In this document: positions 44,835 through 52,495 of the stretch, piece after piece
Position numbering within the stretch: the stretch's first letter is position 1
How the letters are laid out: each line of letters opens with the position of its first letter
Origin: Bradyrhizobium sp. KBS0727
GTDB taxonomy: Bacteria; Pseudomonadota; Alphaproteobacteria; Rhizobiales; Xanthobacteraceae
NCBI RefSeq assembly: GCF_005937885.2
Contig: NZ_CP042176.1
Location: forward strand, 6,877,501 to 6,941,500
DNA length: 64,000 nucleotides
Reading direction: 5' to 3'
Translations under genes and position numbers: made by a program
Notes under the pieces: model-generated
Seen by the model: only the letters and a program-made list of their open reading frames with translations
Told to the model about the DNA's origin: nothing
The model's database searches: none

Positions 44835-45912
44835 AGATTCGCTCCGCAAATTTCGCCGTGTCGGTGCCGGGCTTGAATACCGCGACCTTCTTCAGGTCCT
44901 CGGCATAGCCCTGCAGCTCGCGCTTGAGGACTTCACCGACCGGATGATGGTGATGGGTGTGGTAGCGCACCATGCCTTCGAGATCGGCGAGCGAAGCTGC
45001 TTTCGGCGCATAGGGCTGGAACGACTTTGCCGCCTTCTCCGGATTTTGCGACACAAACATCGCCGCATCCAGCAGCGCCTGGGTGATCGCGCGCGCCACC
45101 AGAGGTTCCTCGCGCACCAAACTGCCGCGAAGGCCGACAATGCAGCAGCTCTTGTCCTTGTATTCGCCGTCGAGATTGGAGGCGACTTCCTTGTAGGCGC
45201 TGTCCTTGAGCCAGAGATAGGCGAGCGGATCGGAGGACAGGAACGCCTGCACTTCGCCCTTCTCGACCGCGAGGTTCAGCAGGTTGCCCGGATAGGGACG
45301 CCAGTCGACGTCCTTGTTGGGATCGATGCCAAGCTTGGCGAGCTGGATCGAGAAAAAGTTCTTGTCGGGACCTGCGAGGTCGCCGACCGCGACGATCTTG
45401 CCCTTGAGATCGGCGAGCTTGTCGACGCCGGAATTGGCGCGCGTCAACACCCGCATGCAGCCGCCATGCGTGCCGGCGGCGATCTTGACGTCGAACCCCT
45501 GCTCCAGCGGCTTGAGCCAGCGCAGCGCCATGCCGAGACCCGCATCCGACTTGCCGGTCGCGATCGCTTCCAGCAACTGATCGGTCGAGCCGCTGTAATT
45601 GACGAGTTCGACGTCGAGGTTGTGTTTCTGGAAAAATCCCTGATCGATCGCCACCGGAAGCGGGGCGAGGCAGACCGCGCCGGCGTTCCACGACAGCTTC
45701 AATTTGCGCGGCGCACCCGTCAGCGCCGGCGCGTCGGATGCCGTCTTGCAGATCGGGAATTGCGAGAAATCGATATCGGGCGTTACCGCGCGGAACGGAA
45801 AGGCCTGCGCACCGATCACGCCGGCAGGCAACGCCAATGCCGCGGCCGCGCCAGCGCGCAGCAGACTGCGGCGGTCCAGCAACGATGGTTCCGGTCTGTC
45901 TCGTCTCGACAT
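44812..45912 (-). CDS. ABC binding protein of NitT/SsuA family, first gene of the sulfur operon
   Basis: A 366-residue exported protein with a Tat-type signal (RRSLLRAGAAAALALPAGVIGAQA). The N-lobe LKLSWNAGAVCLAPLPVAIDQGFFQKHNLDVELVNYSGSTDQLLEAIATGKSDAGLGMALRWLKPLEQGFDVKIAAGTHGGCMRVL is of the nitrate/sulfonate/cyanate type (CmpA/NrtA/SsuA). A long insertion carries an HTHHHHPVG stretch near the C-terminus. It is the first gene of the operon and differs clearly from the second binding protein at 39759-40700, so the importer may serve two ligand classes. Confidence 0.88.
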   Translation of the reverse strand: MSRRDRPEPSLLDRRSLLRAGAAAALALPAGVIGAQAFPFRAVTPDIDFSQFPICKTASDAPALTGAPRKLKLSWNAGAVCLAPLPVAIDQGFFQKHNLDVELVNYSGSTDQLLEAIATGKSDAGLGMALRWLKPLEQGFDVKIAAGTHGGCMRVLTRANSGVDKLADLKGKIVAVGDLAGPDKNFFSIQLAKLGIDPNKDVDWRPYPGNLLNLAVEKGEVQAFLSSDPLAYLWLKDSAYKEVASNLDGEYKDKSCCIVGLRGSLVREEPLVARAITQALLDAAMFVSQNPEKAAKSFQPYAPKAASLADLEGMVRYHTHHHHPVGEVLKRELQGYAEDLKKVAVFKPGTDTAKFAERIYVDVFGV

Positions 45913-46306
45913 TTTTTTATACCTCTATTGGACAAGGCTCCCCGTTGACGCAGAGCACGCGGCTCTGCGTCCCGAAAAGCGGGATCGCGATGATGGGCTA
46001 GACTTCGGTTCGGCGAACTCGCGCCGTCGAATTGGATGTGCAAATGATGCGGCGCGATGCAGCAATCGTCAATGAAATGGAATTTCGAATGTCGTCTGCA
46101 TCGAAGGGATTATCTCCACGTTCGCACAGCGCGATGGTGAAACGGTTTTTGCTTCAATCAAGCGCCTCGGCCGATCATTGCATTTTAGATGAGCATCTGG
46201 CGACCCAACGACCAATGTCTGCCATGCAGCTCGATGCGACAGTAAATTCCTTGCTCGCGCGCGCTTTGATTCAGTCAACTATCCCGTGCGGGCCGCCGAT
46301 CCGGAA
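45913..46306. other. Intergenic region upstream of the sulfur operon
   Basis: About 390 bases between the operon start and the stop of the rhodanese gene, both on the minus strand. It should hold the sulfur operon promoter. Short frames occur on both strands but none has a ribosome site and gene-like codon use. The 13-base palindrome TTGATTCAGTCAA at 46266 has the wrong spacing for a FixK box. Confidence 0.45.
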
Positions 46307-47539
46307 TCAGATGACATAGAATCCGTGGCTTCCGTCGCGGCGGAGCTGGTCGACGAGGCCGTATTCCCAATCGAGATAGGCCTGCATTGCCGACGTGTTG
46401 ACGTCGGTGCCCTCATAGGGACGGCGATATCGGCGCGACGGATCCGGCTTCGGCAGCACGAGCGGCGGCCCGACTTCCAGCGCGCCGTCATAGCCGCCGT
46501 CGAGCACGAACACCTCCCAGCCCATTTGCGCGAGCCACGATGCGGTCATGTCGGCGCGAACGCTTTTGTCATCGGTCAGCACGATGCGCGCGCCGCGCAC
46601 AGGTGCTGCCATGTCGATTTCCTGGACCAGTTGGCCGCCGGGGTAATGGCGAAAGCCTGTGAGGTGGCCGGCGGTGTATTCCGCTTCGTCGCGCACGTCG
46701 AAGCGATAGAGCATGCGGCTGGTCTGCGCCTGCAGCGCAGCCAGCTCCTCCTTGCCGATATGCCGAACGCCCGCGCGGTAGGCGACGTCGCGCGCATTGG
46801 CTTCGGCGCCCTTGAAGGCGCCGATCTCGCCGCGCCTGATGGAACCATGTTCGAGCGTCTGGCTCGCCAGCGTCCAGCCGATGGTGCCGTTGCGCAGCGC
46901 TACCACTTTGTTGGCGACGCCGGCATTGATCAGCGACTGGGTGCCGATGATCGAGCGGGTGCGGCCGGCGCAATTGACTACGATGGTGGTCTCGGGATCC
47001 GGCGCGGCGCGGCCGGCGCGCAGTACGAGCTCGGCGCCGGGCACGCTGATCGAGCCCGGAATGTTCATCGTCGTATATTCGTCGAAGCGGCGGACATCGA
47101 GAATTTGAATGTTCGCTTTCGACTCGATCAGCGCCGCGACTTCGTCCGCGGCCAGCGACGGCGTGTGGCGGCGATGCTCGACCAGTTCGCCGAACGCCTT
47201 GGCGTAGGAGTTGACGTCCTCGAAAATCTCATAGCCGGCCTGTCGCCAGCCTTCGAGCCCGCCGTCGAGCTGACGAATATTCGTGTAGCCCAACGCCTTG
47301 AACCGGTCCACCGCCTGCGCAACCAGGCCCTCGCCGGCATCGTACAGCACGATCGCCACATCCTTGCGCGGCAACCTGATCGCGGCCTCCAGTTCGATCC
47401 GGTCGGCGGCCATGTTGGCAGCGAACAGCGGATGGCCGGTTGCGAAGGCGGCCTCGTGCCTGAGATCGAGCAGCGCGATTTCATCGCGCAGCAACAGCGC
47501 GCTGCGGATTTGTGAGGGTGTCACGGATGGAATGGTCAT
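46307..47539 (-). CDS. Three-domain rhodanese-like sulfurtransferase
   Basis: A 410-residue protein made of three rhodanese-homology domains. Domain 1 (about 8-110) has LYDAGEG where the active-site loop should be, with no Cys. Domain 2 (about 125-235) has the active loop NCAGRTRS with C190. Domain 3 (about 265-370) has LTDDKSVRAD, again without Cys. So only the middle domain can carry a persulfide; the outer ones are probably structural or binding modules. The ATG at 47539 begins the first domain. It lies upstream of the Ssu-type operon on the same strand and is divergent from the ClpS/AAA+ gene. A role in moving sulfane sulfur from organosulfur breakdown is plausible. Confidence 0.88.
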   Translation of the reverse strand: MTIPSVTPSQIRSALLLRDEIALLDLRHEAAFATGHPLFAANMAADRIELEAAIRLPRKDVAIVLYDAGEGLVAQAVDRFKALGYTNIRQLDGGLEGWRQAGYEIFEDVNSYAKAFGELVEHRRHTPSLAADEVAALIESKANIQILDVRRFDEYTTMNIPGSISVPGAELVLRAGRAAPDPETTIVVNCAGRTRSIIGTQSLINAGVANKVVALRNGTIGWTLASQTLEHGSIRRGEIGAFKGAEANARDVAYRAGVRHIGKEELAALQAQTSRMLYRFDVRDEAEYTAGHLTGFRHYPGGQLVQEIDMAAPVRGARIVLTDDKSVRADMTASWLAQMGWEVFVLDGGYDGALEVGPPLVLPKPDPSRRYRRPYEGTDVNTSAMQAYLDWEYGLVDQLRRDGSHGFYVI

Positions 47540-47779
47540 GACGGTGTCGCCATTGGCTGAGTGATGAATCTGCTTGCCGAAACACATCGCCCGAGCGCGT
47601 GTTCGGCGCGTTGTTCACTCAATCGCTTCACAAGCGCAACCGGAATCCGGTGACGCCAAATGCGGATGGCACCCGCCGACACGGCGACGACAACTACTGC
47701 GGGAAAGGACGTGACATTGTTCATGTTTTGTTCTAGCCTGTCAACCTCGATTATCAGTTCGTTTCAGAGGGTCATTTCG

Positions 47780-49513
47780 ATGCATGATGTTCACGCCGAA
47801 GCCGATTACCTTCAGCTCGTCCTTCACCGCGACGACCTCACTCCAGTGGGTTTCGTAGTTGAGCTTGTCCGCTCGGTTTTCAGCAAGACCTCGGCGGATG
47901 CCGTCGAGATCGTCGCAGTCGCCGAAAATCAGGGCAAGGCCGTGTGCGGCACCTATCCGAGGGACGTCGCTGAAGCCCTGCTTCGGGACGCCAGGCAGCG
48001 AATCCTCGCATCCGGACATCCACTGTCGATGACGAGTGAAATCGGCGAGGACAGCGGAATTCGGACCTGCAGAATGTGCAGAGACTTCGCCGGCGACAAC
48101 GAATTCCGCGTCGGCGGCAAGACCATCGTGATTTGCGACAAATGCGCGTTGGGCGTCGCCAAAAACTTCGGTAAAATCACCCGTGAAAAGCAGTTCGAAT
48201 ATGCCAACGAAACGCTGGAGTGGCATTTCGCCGGCGTTCCGCGGGATCAGTTGGTCGCAACCTCGCGGGAGTTTCCCGGGCATATGCGGGCCGACGTGCA
48301 GGCTGCCGTCGACAATCTGTTTGCAGCAACCGCGATTCGATTCTTCGGCATTCACGAACGTCATCGCTACGAAACCTTGACGATCGCCGCTCTGACCGAA
48401 TTCAGGGACGGCGCCGATACCATTGCGCCCGCGCAATATCAGGAGATCGACATCGGTGAAGTCGAACCGGTGAAATGTCTCGATAACGGACTGTGGCTCT
48501 GTCTCGCCGGTGACCTGCACTACGCGGTATTGCTCTCCGCCTATCGTGACCCCCGTCGCGAGACGGGTATTCGTGTCGAGATCGCGGTTCCCGCCGGAGC
48601 GGCCGGCGCCGAGTTCGTCAGGCAGCGTTTTTCCGAGATCGAAAACGTCGTCAATACCGCCCACGCCTATCGTGGCAAGGTATTGTCTTTCGATGCCGAT
48701 ACGGAGTACCGCGGCAGTGGCAGGGGCCTGACGGTTCACAAGCTGGCCCCGGTCAAACCGGAGGACGTGATCCTGCCCGACGAAACACTGAGGCTGCTCG
48801 ATCGAAACGTGCTGAGTTTTGTGGGACACCGCGCCGGGCTGCGCAGCCTCGGTCAATCGACCCGCAAGGGTATCCTGCTTTATGGTCCGCCCGGAACCGG
48901 CAAGACGCATACGATCCGCTATCTCGCCAGCAATCTGCCCGACCATACCACGCTGATCATCACCGCCGAACAGATCGGGTGGCTCAGCCGCTACATGAGC
49001 CTTGCCCGTCTTTTGCAGCCGACCATGGTCGTGATCGAGGATGTCGATCTCGTCGGGCGCAGACGCGAGATGATCGGATCTTGCGAAGAGCCTTTGCTCA
49101 ACAGGCTGCTCAACGAAATGGACGGGTTGAAGGAGGATGCCGATATCCTGTTCGTCCTCACGACCAACCGACCCGAACAACTCGAAGCAGCGCTGGCGGG
49201 CCGGCCGGGCCGGATCGACCAGGCGATCGAGGTGCCACTGCCTGACGACGTCGGCCGCGACAAGCTGGTCCGGCTCTATGGCAAGGGACTTCCGCTCAGC
49301 GATGCGATCGTCGGCGAAGCCGCGCGGCGAACGCAGGGCGTCAGCGCAGCCTTCATCAAGGAGCTGATGCGCCGCGTGGCACAAGCCAGCATCGTCCGGG
49401 ATGGCGGCGCCACGGTTCAGTCTGCAGATCTCGGCGACGCACTGAATGAGATGTTGTTCGCTAGCGGCAAGCTCAATATCAGACTGCTGGGTGGCGCTCC
49501 GCAAATGACCTAG
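47780..49513 (+). CDS. Fusion: ClpS-like domain + ClpX-type zinc finger + AAA+ ATPase
   Basis: A 577-residue protein. Residues 8 to about 88 align with ClpS: RDDLTPVGFVVELV for NDDYTPMEFVIDVL, then NQGKAVCGTYPRDVAEALL and a late HPL. Residues 97-122 form a C-x2-C-x18-C-x2-C finger ending VICDKC, the spacing of the ClpX zinc-binding domain. A region of about 230 residues without a recognised domain follows. From about 340 a classical AAA+ module carries Walker A GPPGTGKT (369-376), Walker B VVIEDVDLV (near 418) and arginine-finger segment GRPGRID (474-480). No protease domain or ClpP-docking IGF loop is seen. The ATG at 47780 has GAGGG upstream and starts the ClpS domain. Likely a self-recruiting unfoldase; targets unknown. 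Confidence 0.85.
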   Translation: MHDVHAEADYLQLVLHRDDLTPVGFVVELVRSVFSKTSADAVEIVAVAENQGKAVCGTYPRDVAEALLRDARQRILASGHPLSMTSEIGEDSGIRTCRMCRDFAGDNEFRVGGKTIVICDKCALGVAKNFGKITREKQFEYANETLEWHFAGVPRDQLVATSREFPGHMRADVQAAVDNLFAATAIRFFGIHERHRYETLTIAALTEFRDGADTIAPAQYQEIDIGEVEPVKCLDNGLWLCLAGDLHYAVLLSAYRDPRRETGIRVEIAVPAGAAGAEFVRQRFSEIENVVNTAHAYRGKVLSFDADTEYRGSGRGLTVHKLAPVKPEDVILPDETLRLLDRNVLSFVGHRAGLRSLGQSTRKGILLYGPPGTGKTHTIRYLASNLPDHTTLIITAEQIGWLSRYMSLARLLQPTMVVIEDVDLVGRRREMIGSCEEPLLNRLLNEMDGLKEDADILFVLTTNRPEQLEAALAGRPGRIDQAIEVPLPDDVGRDKLVRLYGKGLPLSDAIVGEAARRTQGVSAAFIKELMRRVAQASIVRDGGATVQSADLGDALNEMLFASGKLNIRLLGGAPQMT

Positions 49514-49679
49514 GCAATGGTCGATGGCTGACCTGCATTCGGCGGATATGGGATCGCTATTCATGGCAGCAAAACGGCCTATGGTGGAGCGGAATGAGCG
49601 TTCGAGGTGGCCTGTTTCTTTGGGGTAGCTTCGGCGATCGAGGTAACCCCGTCCAACCAGTCATCCACCCAAGGGAGTC

Positions 49680-50606
49680 ATGGACCTCAAACAATTGCGC
49701 ACCTTCCGGGCGGTGGCCGAGCTCGGGAGCCTCAGCAAGGCGGCGGACCGGCTTCGCTCGGCGCAGCCTGCGCTGAGCCGGCATATCAAGCTGCTCGAAC
49801 ACGAGCTGCGCGTCGAGCTGTTCGTGCGCAACGGCCGCGGCATGCTGCTGACCAGCGCGGGCCGGATGCTGCTCGACCGCACCACTGGCCTCATTCGCCA
49901 GATCGAGCAGGTTCGCGACGACCTGCAGTCGGCAAAGGGCAGTCCGTCGGGCCGCGTCATCCTCGGCCTGGTTCCGACCGTGAGCGCGGTGTTCTCCGGG
50001 CGGTTTGCCCGCCGCGTCATCTCCGAATTTCCCGATATCTCGCTGCGCATCGTCGAGAGCTATGGCGGACATCTGGTCGAATGGCTGCACCGCGGCGAGA
50101 TGGACCTTGCCATTACGTACGGCCCCGCCGTCGATCTGCATCTCCAGGTGCGGTCGATCGGCCGCGAGGCCATCGCCGTGGTGGGGCCGCCGGGATCGGG
50201 GCTGAACCGGAAGAAGCAGGTCGATCTGAAGTGGCTGGTGAAGCAGAAGCTGATCCTGCCCAGTATTTCGCACGGCCTGCGGGCGTTGCTGGAGAAGGCC
50301 GTCGCCCGCGAACGGCTGACGCTCAACGCCATGATCGAGGCCGATTCCTATCGCGCCCAGATCAGCCTGATGGAAGAAGGCCTCGGCTACACGCTGCTGC
50401 CGCCGTCGGCGATCCATGCCGAACTGGCGGCGAAGCGGCTCGAGATGGCTGCCCTCGTCAATCCGCCGGTATCGCGCGAACTGATCCTGGCGTCGCCGAT
50501 CGCCGACCAGCCGTCGATTGCGACCACCACCATCGCGACCCTCATCATGTCCGAGATCGAGCAGCTCGCCAAGGAAGGGCTCTGGAAGATCGACATGACG
50601 GCGTGA
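49680..50606 (+). CDS. LysR-family transcriptional regulator
   Basis: A 308-residue LysR protein with a canonical N-terminal winged helix (DLKQLRTFRAVAELGSLSKAADRLRSAQPALSRHIKLLEHELRVELF) and a C-terminal effector domain (RVILGLVPTVSAVFSGRFARRV). The effector half resembles the NAC/CysB-like group that senses small metabolites. AGGGAG precedes the ATG. It converges on the TPP-enzyme genes, ending 21 bases from the stop of the second subunit, so co-regulation is possible but not shown. Confidence 0.92.
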   Translation: MDLKQLRTFRAVAELGSLSKAADRLRSAQPALSRHIKLLEHELRVELFVRNGRGMLLTSAGRMLLDRTTGLIRQIEQVRDDLQSAKGSPSGRVILGLVPTVSAVFSGRFARRVISEFPDISLRIVESYGGHLVEWLHRGEMDLAITYGPAVDLHLQVRSIGREAIAVVGPPGSGLNRKKQVDLKWLVKQKLILPSISHGLRALLEKAVARERLTLNAMIEADSYRAQISLMEEGLGYTLLPPSAIHAELAAKRLEMAALVNPPVSRELILASPIADQPSIATTTIATLIMSEIEQLAKEGLWKIDMTA

Positions 50607-50627
50607 GCGGTGGCTCAACGACGCGCC

Positions 50628-51239
50628 TCAGTTATAGAGCGCTTCGTCGCCCAGCACCGATTGCCGGAAGCGCGTCGTCAGGATGACGCCATCGGCCGGC
50701 GGCATCACGAACACCAGAGCTTCCGGTGCGATCTTGATCTGCGCGAAGGCCGTGCCGCGCCCTTCATGAGCGAGGTCGCGCAGTTCGGTGACCTCCGCCA
50801 TCGTCCGGACAATTCGCGAAGTGCGAATGCCGACTGCGGACGCGACGGCCGCGAGGTCGACGCCGGCGGCGGTATGGGTCTTCTGCATGCCGGTCTCGCC
50901 GAAACGTTCGTTGTCGAGCACCGCGACCGTGAGATTCGTCGGCGCTTCGACGCCGATGGTGGCGAGCGAGCCGAGGTTCATCAGCATTTCGCCGTCGCCG
51001 GTAATGACGAGCACTTTTCGCTTCGGCTGCGCCAGCGCCAGCCCGAGCCCGATCATGGAAGCCGCACCCATGGCGCCCCAGAGCGGGAAATTGTTGGCAT
51101 GGTCGCCGGCGGCCGAGACGTCCCAGTTCGGCGCGCCGAGGCCGGCGATGACAAGCAGCTCGCCGCGCGCCCGGACCAGTTCGTTGACGACGTCGCGGCG
51201 GTGAAGCAGCGCGTTTGGATTGGTTTGCGGACTATTCAT
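50628..51239 (-). CDS. TPP-binding decarboxylase subunit (sulfopyruvate/phosphonopyruvate type, C-terminal half)
   Basis: A 203-residue protein equal to the PP-domain half of a thiamine-diphosphate decarboxylase. The cofactor motif starts at GDGEMLMNLGSLATIG and ends about 25 residues later at VLDNERFG. FPLWGAMGAASMIGLGLALAQPKRKVLVITGDG is the usual lead-in. Its partner subunit is encoded immediately upstream with a 4-base overlap (ATGA). The split into two small subunits is characteristic of sulfopyruvate decarboxylase ComD/ComE and relatives. It would decarboxylate a 2-oxoacid; a sulfur- or phosphorus-substituted pyruvate is suggested only by the split architecture and sulfur genes nearby. 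Confidence 0.82.
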   Translation of the reverse strand: MNSPQTNPNALLHRRDVVNELVRARGELLVIAGLGAPNWDVSAAGDHANNFPLWGAMGAASMIGLGLALAQPKRKVLVITGDGEMLMNLGSLATIGVEAPTNLTVAVLDNERFGETGMQKTHTAAGVDLAAVASAVGIRTSRIVRTMAEVTELRDLAHEGRGTAFAQIKIAPEALVFVMPPADGVILTTRFRQSVLGDEALYN

Positions 51240-51808
51240 TTGCGGGCCAGCTCCTTGAAGTTCTTGGCGCCGAGCACGCGCTGTCCGATCAGAAGCGCCA
51301 CCGGCTTCCAGGAATTGAAGGCGAGGTGGGCCGCGCCCTGCACCGCGGAGGCGACCAGATCCGGTTCATCGACCTTGTTGACGATCACACCCACGGATTC
51401 CAGCGCCGCACGCGTGCCCTGCCCCATCGGGATCTGCCACGGGTTGAACTCGCCCCAGTCGCCGCGCATCGTCACGATCATCAGCAGCGGCATGTGGCAG
51501 ATCGTCGGCAGCGACAGCATGTTGATGCAGTTGCCGACGCCGCTCGACTGCAGCAGCAGCACGCCGCGCTGGCCGCCGAGCCACGCGCCGGCCAGCATCG
51601 CCACGCCCTCTTCTTCGGTCGTCAGCGTCACGACGCGGGTTTCCGGATCGGCCTCGAACGAACGAATCAGCCGGCTATGGCCGGCGTCCGGCACCATCGC
51701 CACCTGCTTGACGCCCACGTCCTTGAGGACGCGGTAGACCTCGTCAGGCCATGTCGGCAGCGCCGGCGATGCCGCCGCGCCTGCCGATTTTGCTGCAACT
51801 TCCGTCAT
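51236..51808 (-). CDS. TPP-binding decarboxylase subunit (sulfopyruvate/phosphonopyruvate type, N-terminal half)
   Basis: A 190-residue protein equal to the PYR-domain half of the enzyme: WPDEVYRVLKDVGVKQVAMVPDAGHSRLIRSF, TTEEEGVAMLAGAWLGGQRGVLLLQSSGVGNCINMLSLP (the Glu of TTEEEG would activate the thiazolium of TPP), and MIVTMRGDWGEFNPWQIPMGQGTRAAL. This matches the ComD-like alpha subunit. The two subunits overlap by four bases and should assemble into one active site at their interface. Upstream lies a region of interspersed repeats. Confidence 0.82.
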   Translation of the reverse strand: MTEVAAKSAGAAASPALPTWPDEVYRVLKDVGVKQVAMVPDAGHSRLIRSFEADPETRVVTLTTEEEGVAMLAGAWLGGQRGVLLLQSSGVGNCINMLSLPTICHMPLLMIVTMRGDWGEFNPWQIPMGQGTRAALESVGVIVNKVDEPDLVASAVQGAAHLAFNSWKPVALLIGQRVLGAKNFKELARK

Positions 51809-51937
51809 CGGGTCAGATTTCCTTCGCGATTCCCAAGGGGGTGATTTGCGCTGACATTAGATGGCGGAAGCAAGGTCAGGAATATCAATGTCGACATGGC
51901 TTCTATTGCAAAATTGAAAGGCCGGGGGTGGGGGACT

Positions 51938-52016
51938 GTAGGATGGGTGGAGCGCAGCGATACCCATCAATTCGGTCGATGAGGCGATGGGTATCGCTTC
52001 GCTCCACCCATCCTAC
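51938..52016. repeat. Interspersed palindromic repeat
   Basis: GTAGGATGGGTGGAGCG at the left is mirrored by CGCTCCACCCATCCTAC at the right, with inner arms TACCCATC / GATGGGTA. Repeats of this form are scattered in Bradyrhizobium genomes (from memory). It lies in the upstream region of the TPP-enzyme operon. Confidence 0.78.
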
Positions 52017-52044
52017 GAAACTGAATATGTGTCCGCGTTCTCGC

Positions 52045-52495
52045 GACATGTTTTGCCCGAGGTTTGCATTTCGTTTGCCCTCCAAACAGAGGGCGCAGGG
52101 AAGACCGGGTGCGCGCTGCACCCGCGGTCTCGCGTGCATGATGCACAAAGAAATGCGCACACGAGCATACAGGTTCAGCGGAGAACACCCGGCCTTCCCT
52201 GCGCAGTGGTTTTACGGCTTACTTCGAGTTCGCCCTGGTGACCGGCTTTCTTGCCACCATCATCGGCGGAGGCTTTCGCTCCCACACGACTTGACGCCAG
52301 CACCGGGGCGTCAGGCCCACACGACTTCGCCGTACGCTGAAGCCGCGCTCGTCAGTCGCAGCATCAGCGTCCACCGCTCCCTGCCCCTCGTTTGCGACGA
52401 TGGCCTACGCCCCTTGGTGGGACAGGATGGCGGCAGTTGAACCACTGATTTGCCCGACGGCGACAGCGGAAATTTGCCCGTCGGGTTAATTTGTC
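52045..52495. repeat. Long interspersed element (non-coding)
   Basis: About 450 bases that I recognise from memory as a degenerate copy of a frequent intergenic element of Bradyrhizobium/Nitrobacter-type genomes. Landmarks: AACAGAGGGCGCAGGGAA, GGGTGCGCGCTGCACCCGCGGTCT, TTGACGCCAGCACCGGGGCGTCAG, CACACGACTTCGCCGT, and an end hairpin CCCGACGG...CCGTCGGG followed by TTAATTTGTC. Frames within it resemble the spurious short proteins often called in such elements, so I do not call a gene. The right end runs into the 3' end of the epimerase-like gene and supplies its stop codon. Exact limits are uncertain. Confidence 0.6.

Noticed and set aside
46266..46278. FixK/FNR box TTGATTCAGTCAA upstream of the sulfur operon
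   Set aside because: It is 13 bases long with the wrong spacing; a FixK/FNR site needs 14 (TTGAT-N4-ATCAA).
47660..47779. N-terminal extension of the ClpS/AAA+ protein to an ATG at 47660
   Set aside because: The added 40 residues have no homology and no ribosome site; GAGGG precedes the ATG at 47780, where the ClpS domain begins.
47741..49564. Long open frame on the minus strand opposite the ClpS/AAA+ gene
   Set aside because: It is the antisense shadow of a gene with clear ClpS, zinc-finger and Walker motifs; its own translation has no domain and unusual composition.
52080..52440. Protein-coding gene within the interspersed element
   Set aside because: The frames match the spurious short proteins commonly predicted in this repeated element and lack ribosome sites.
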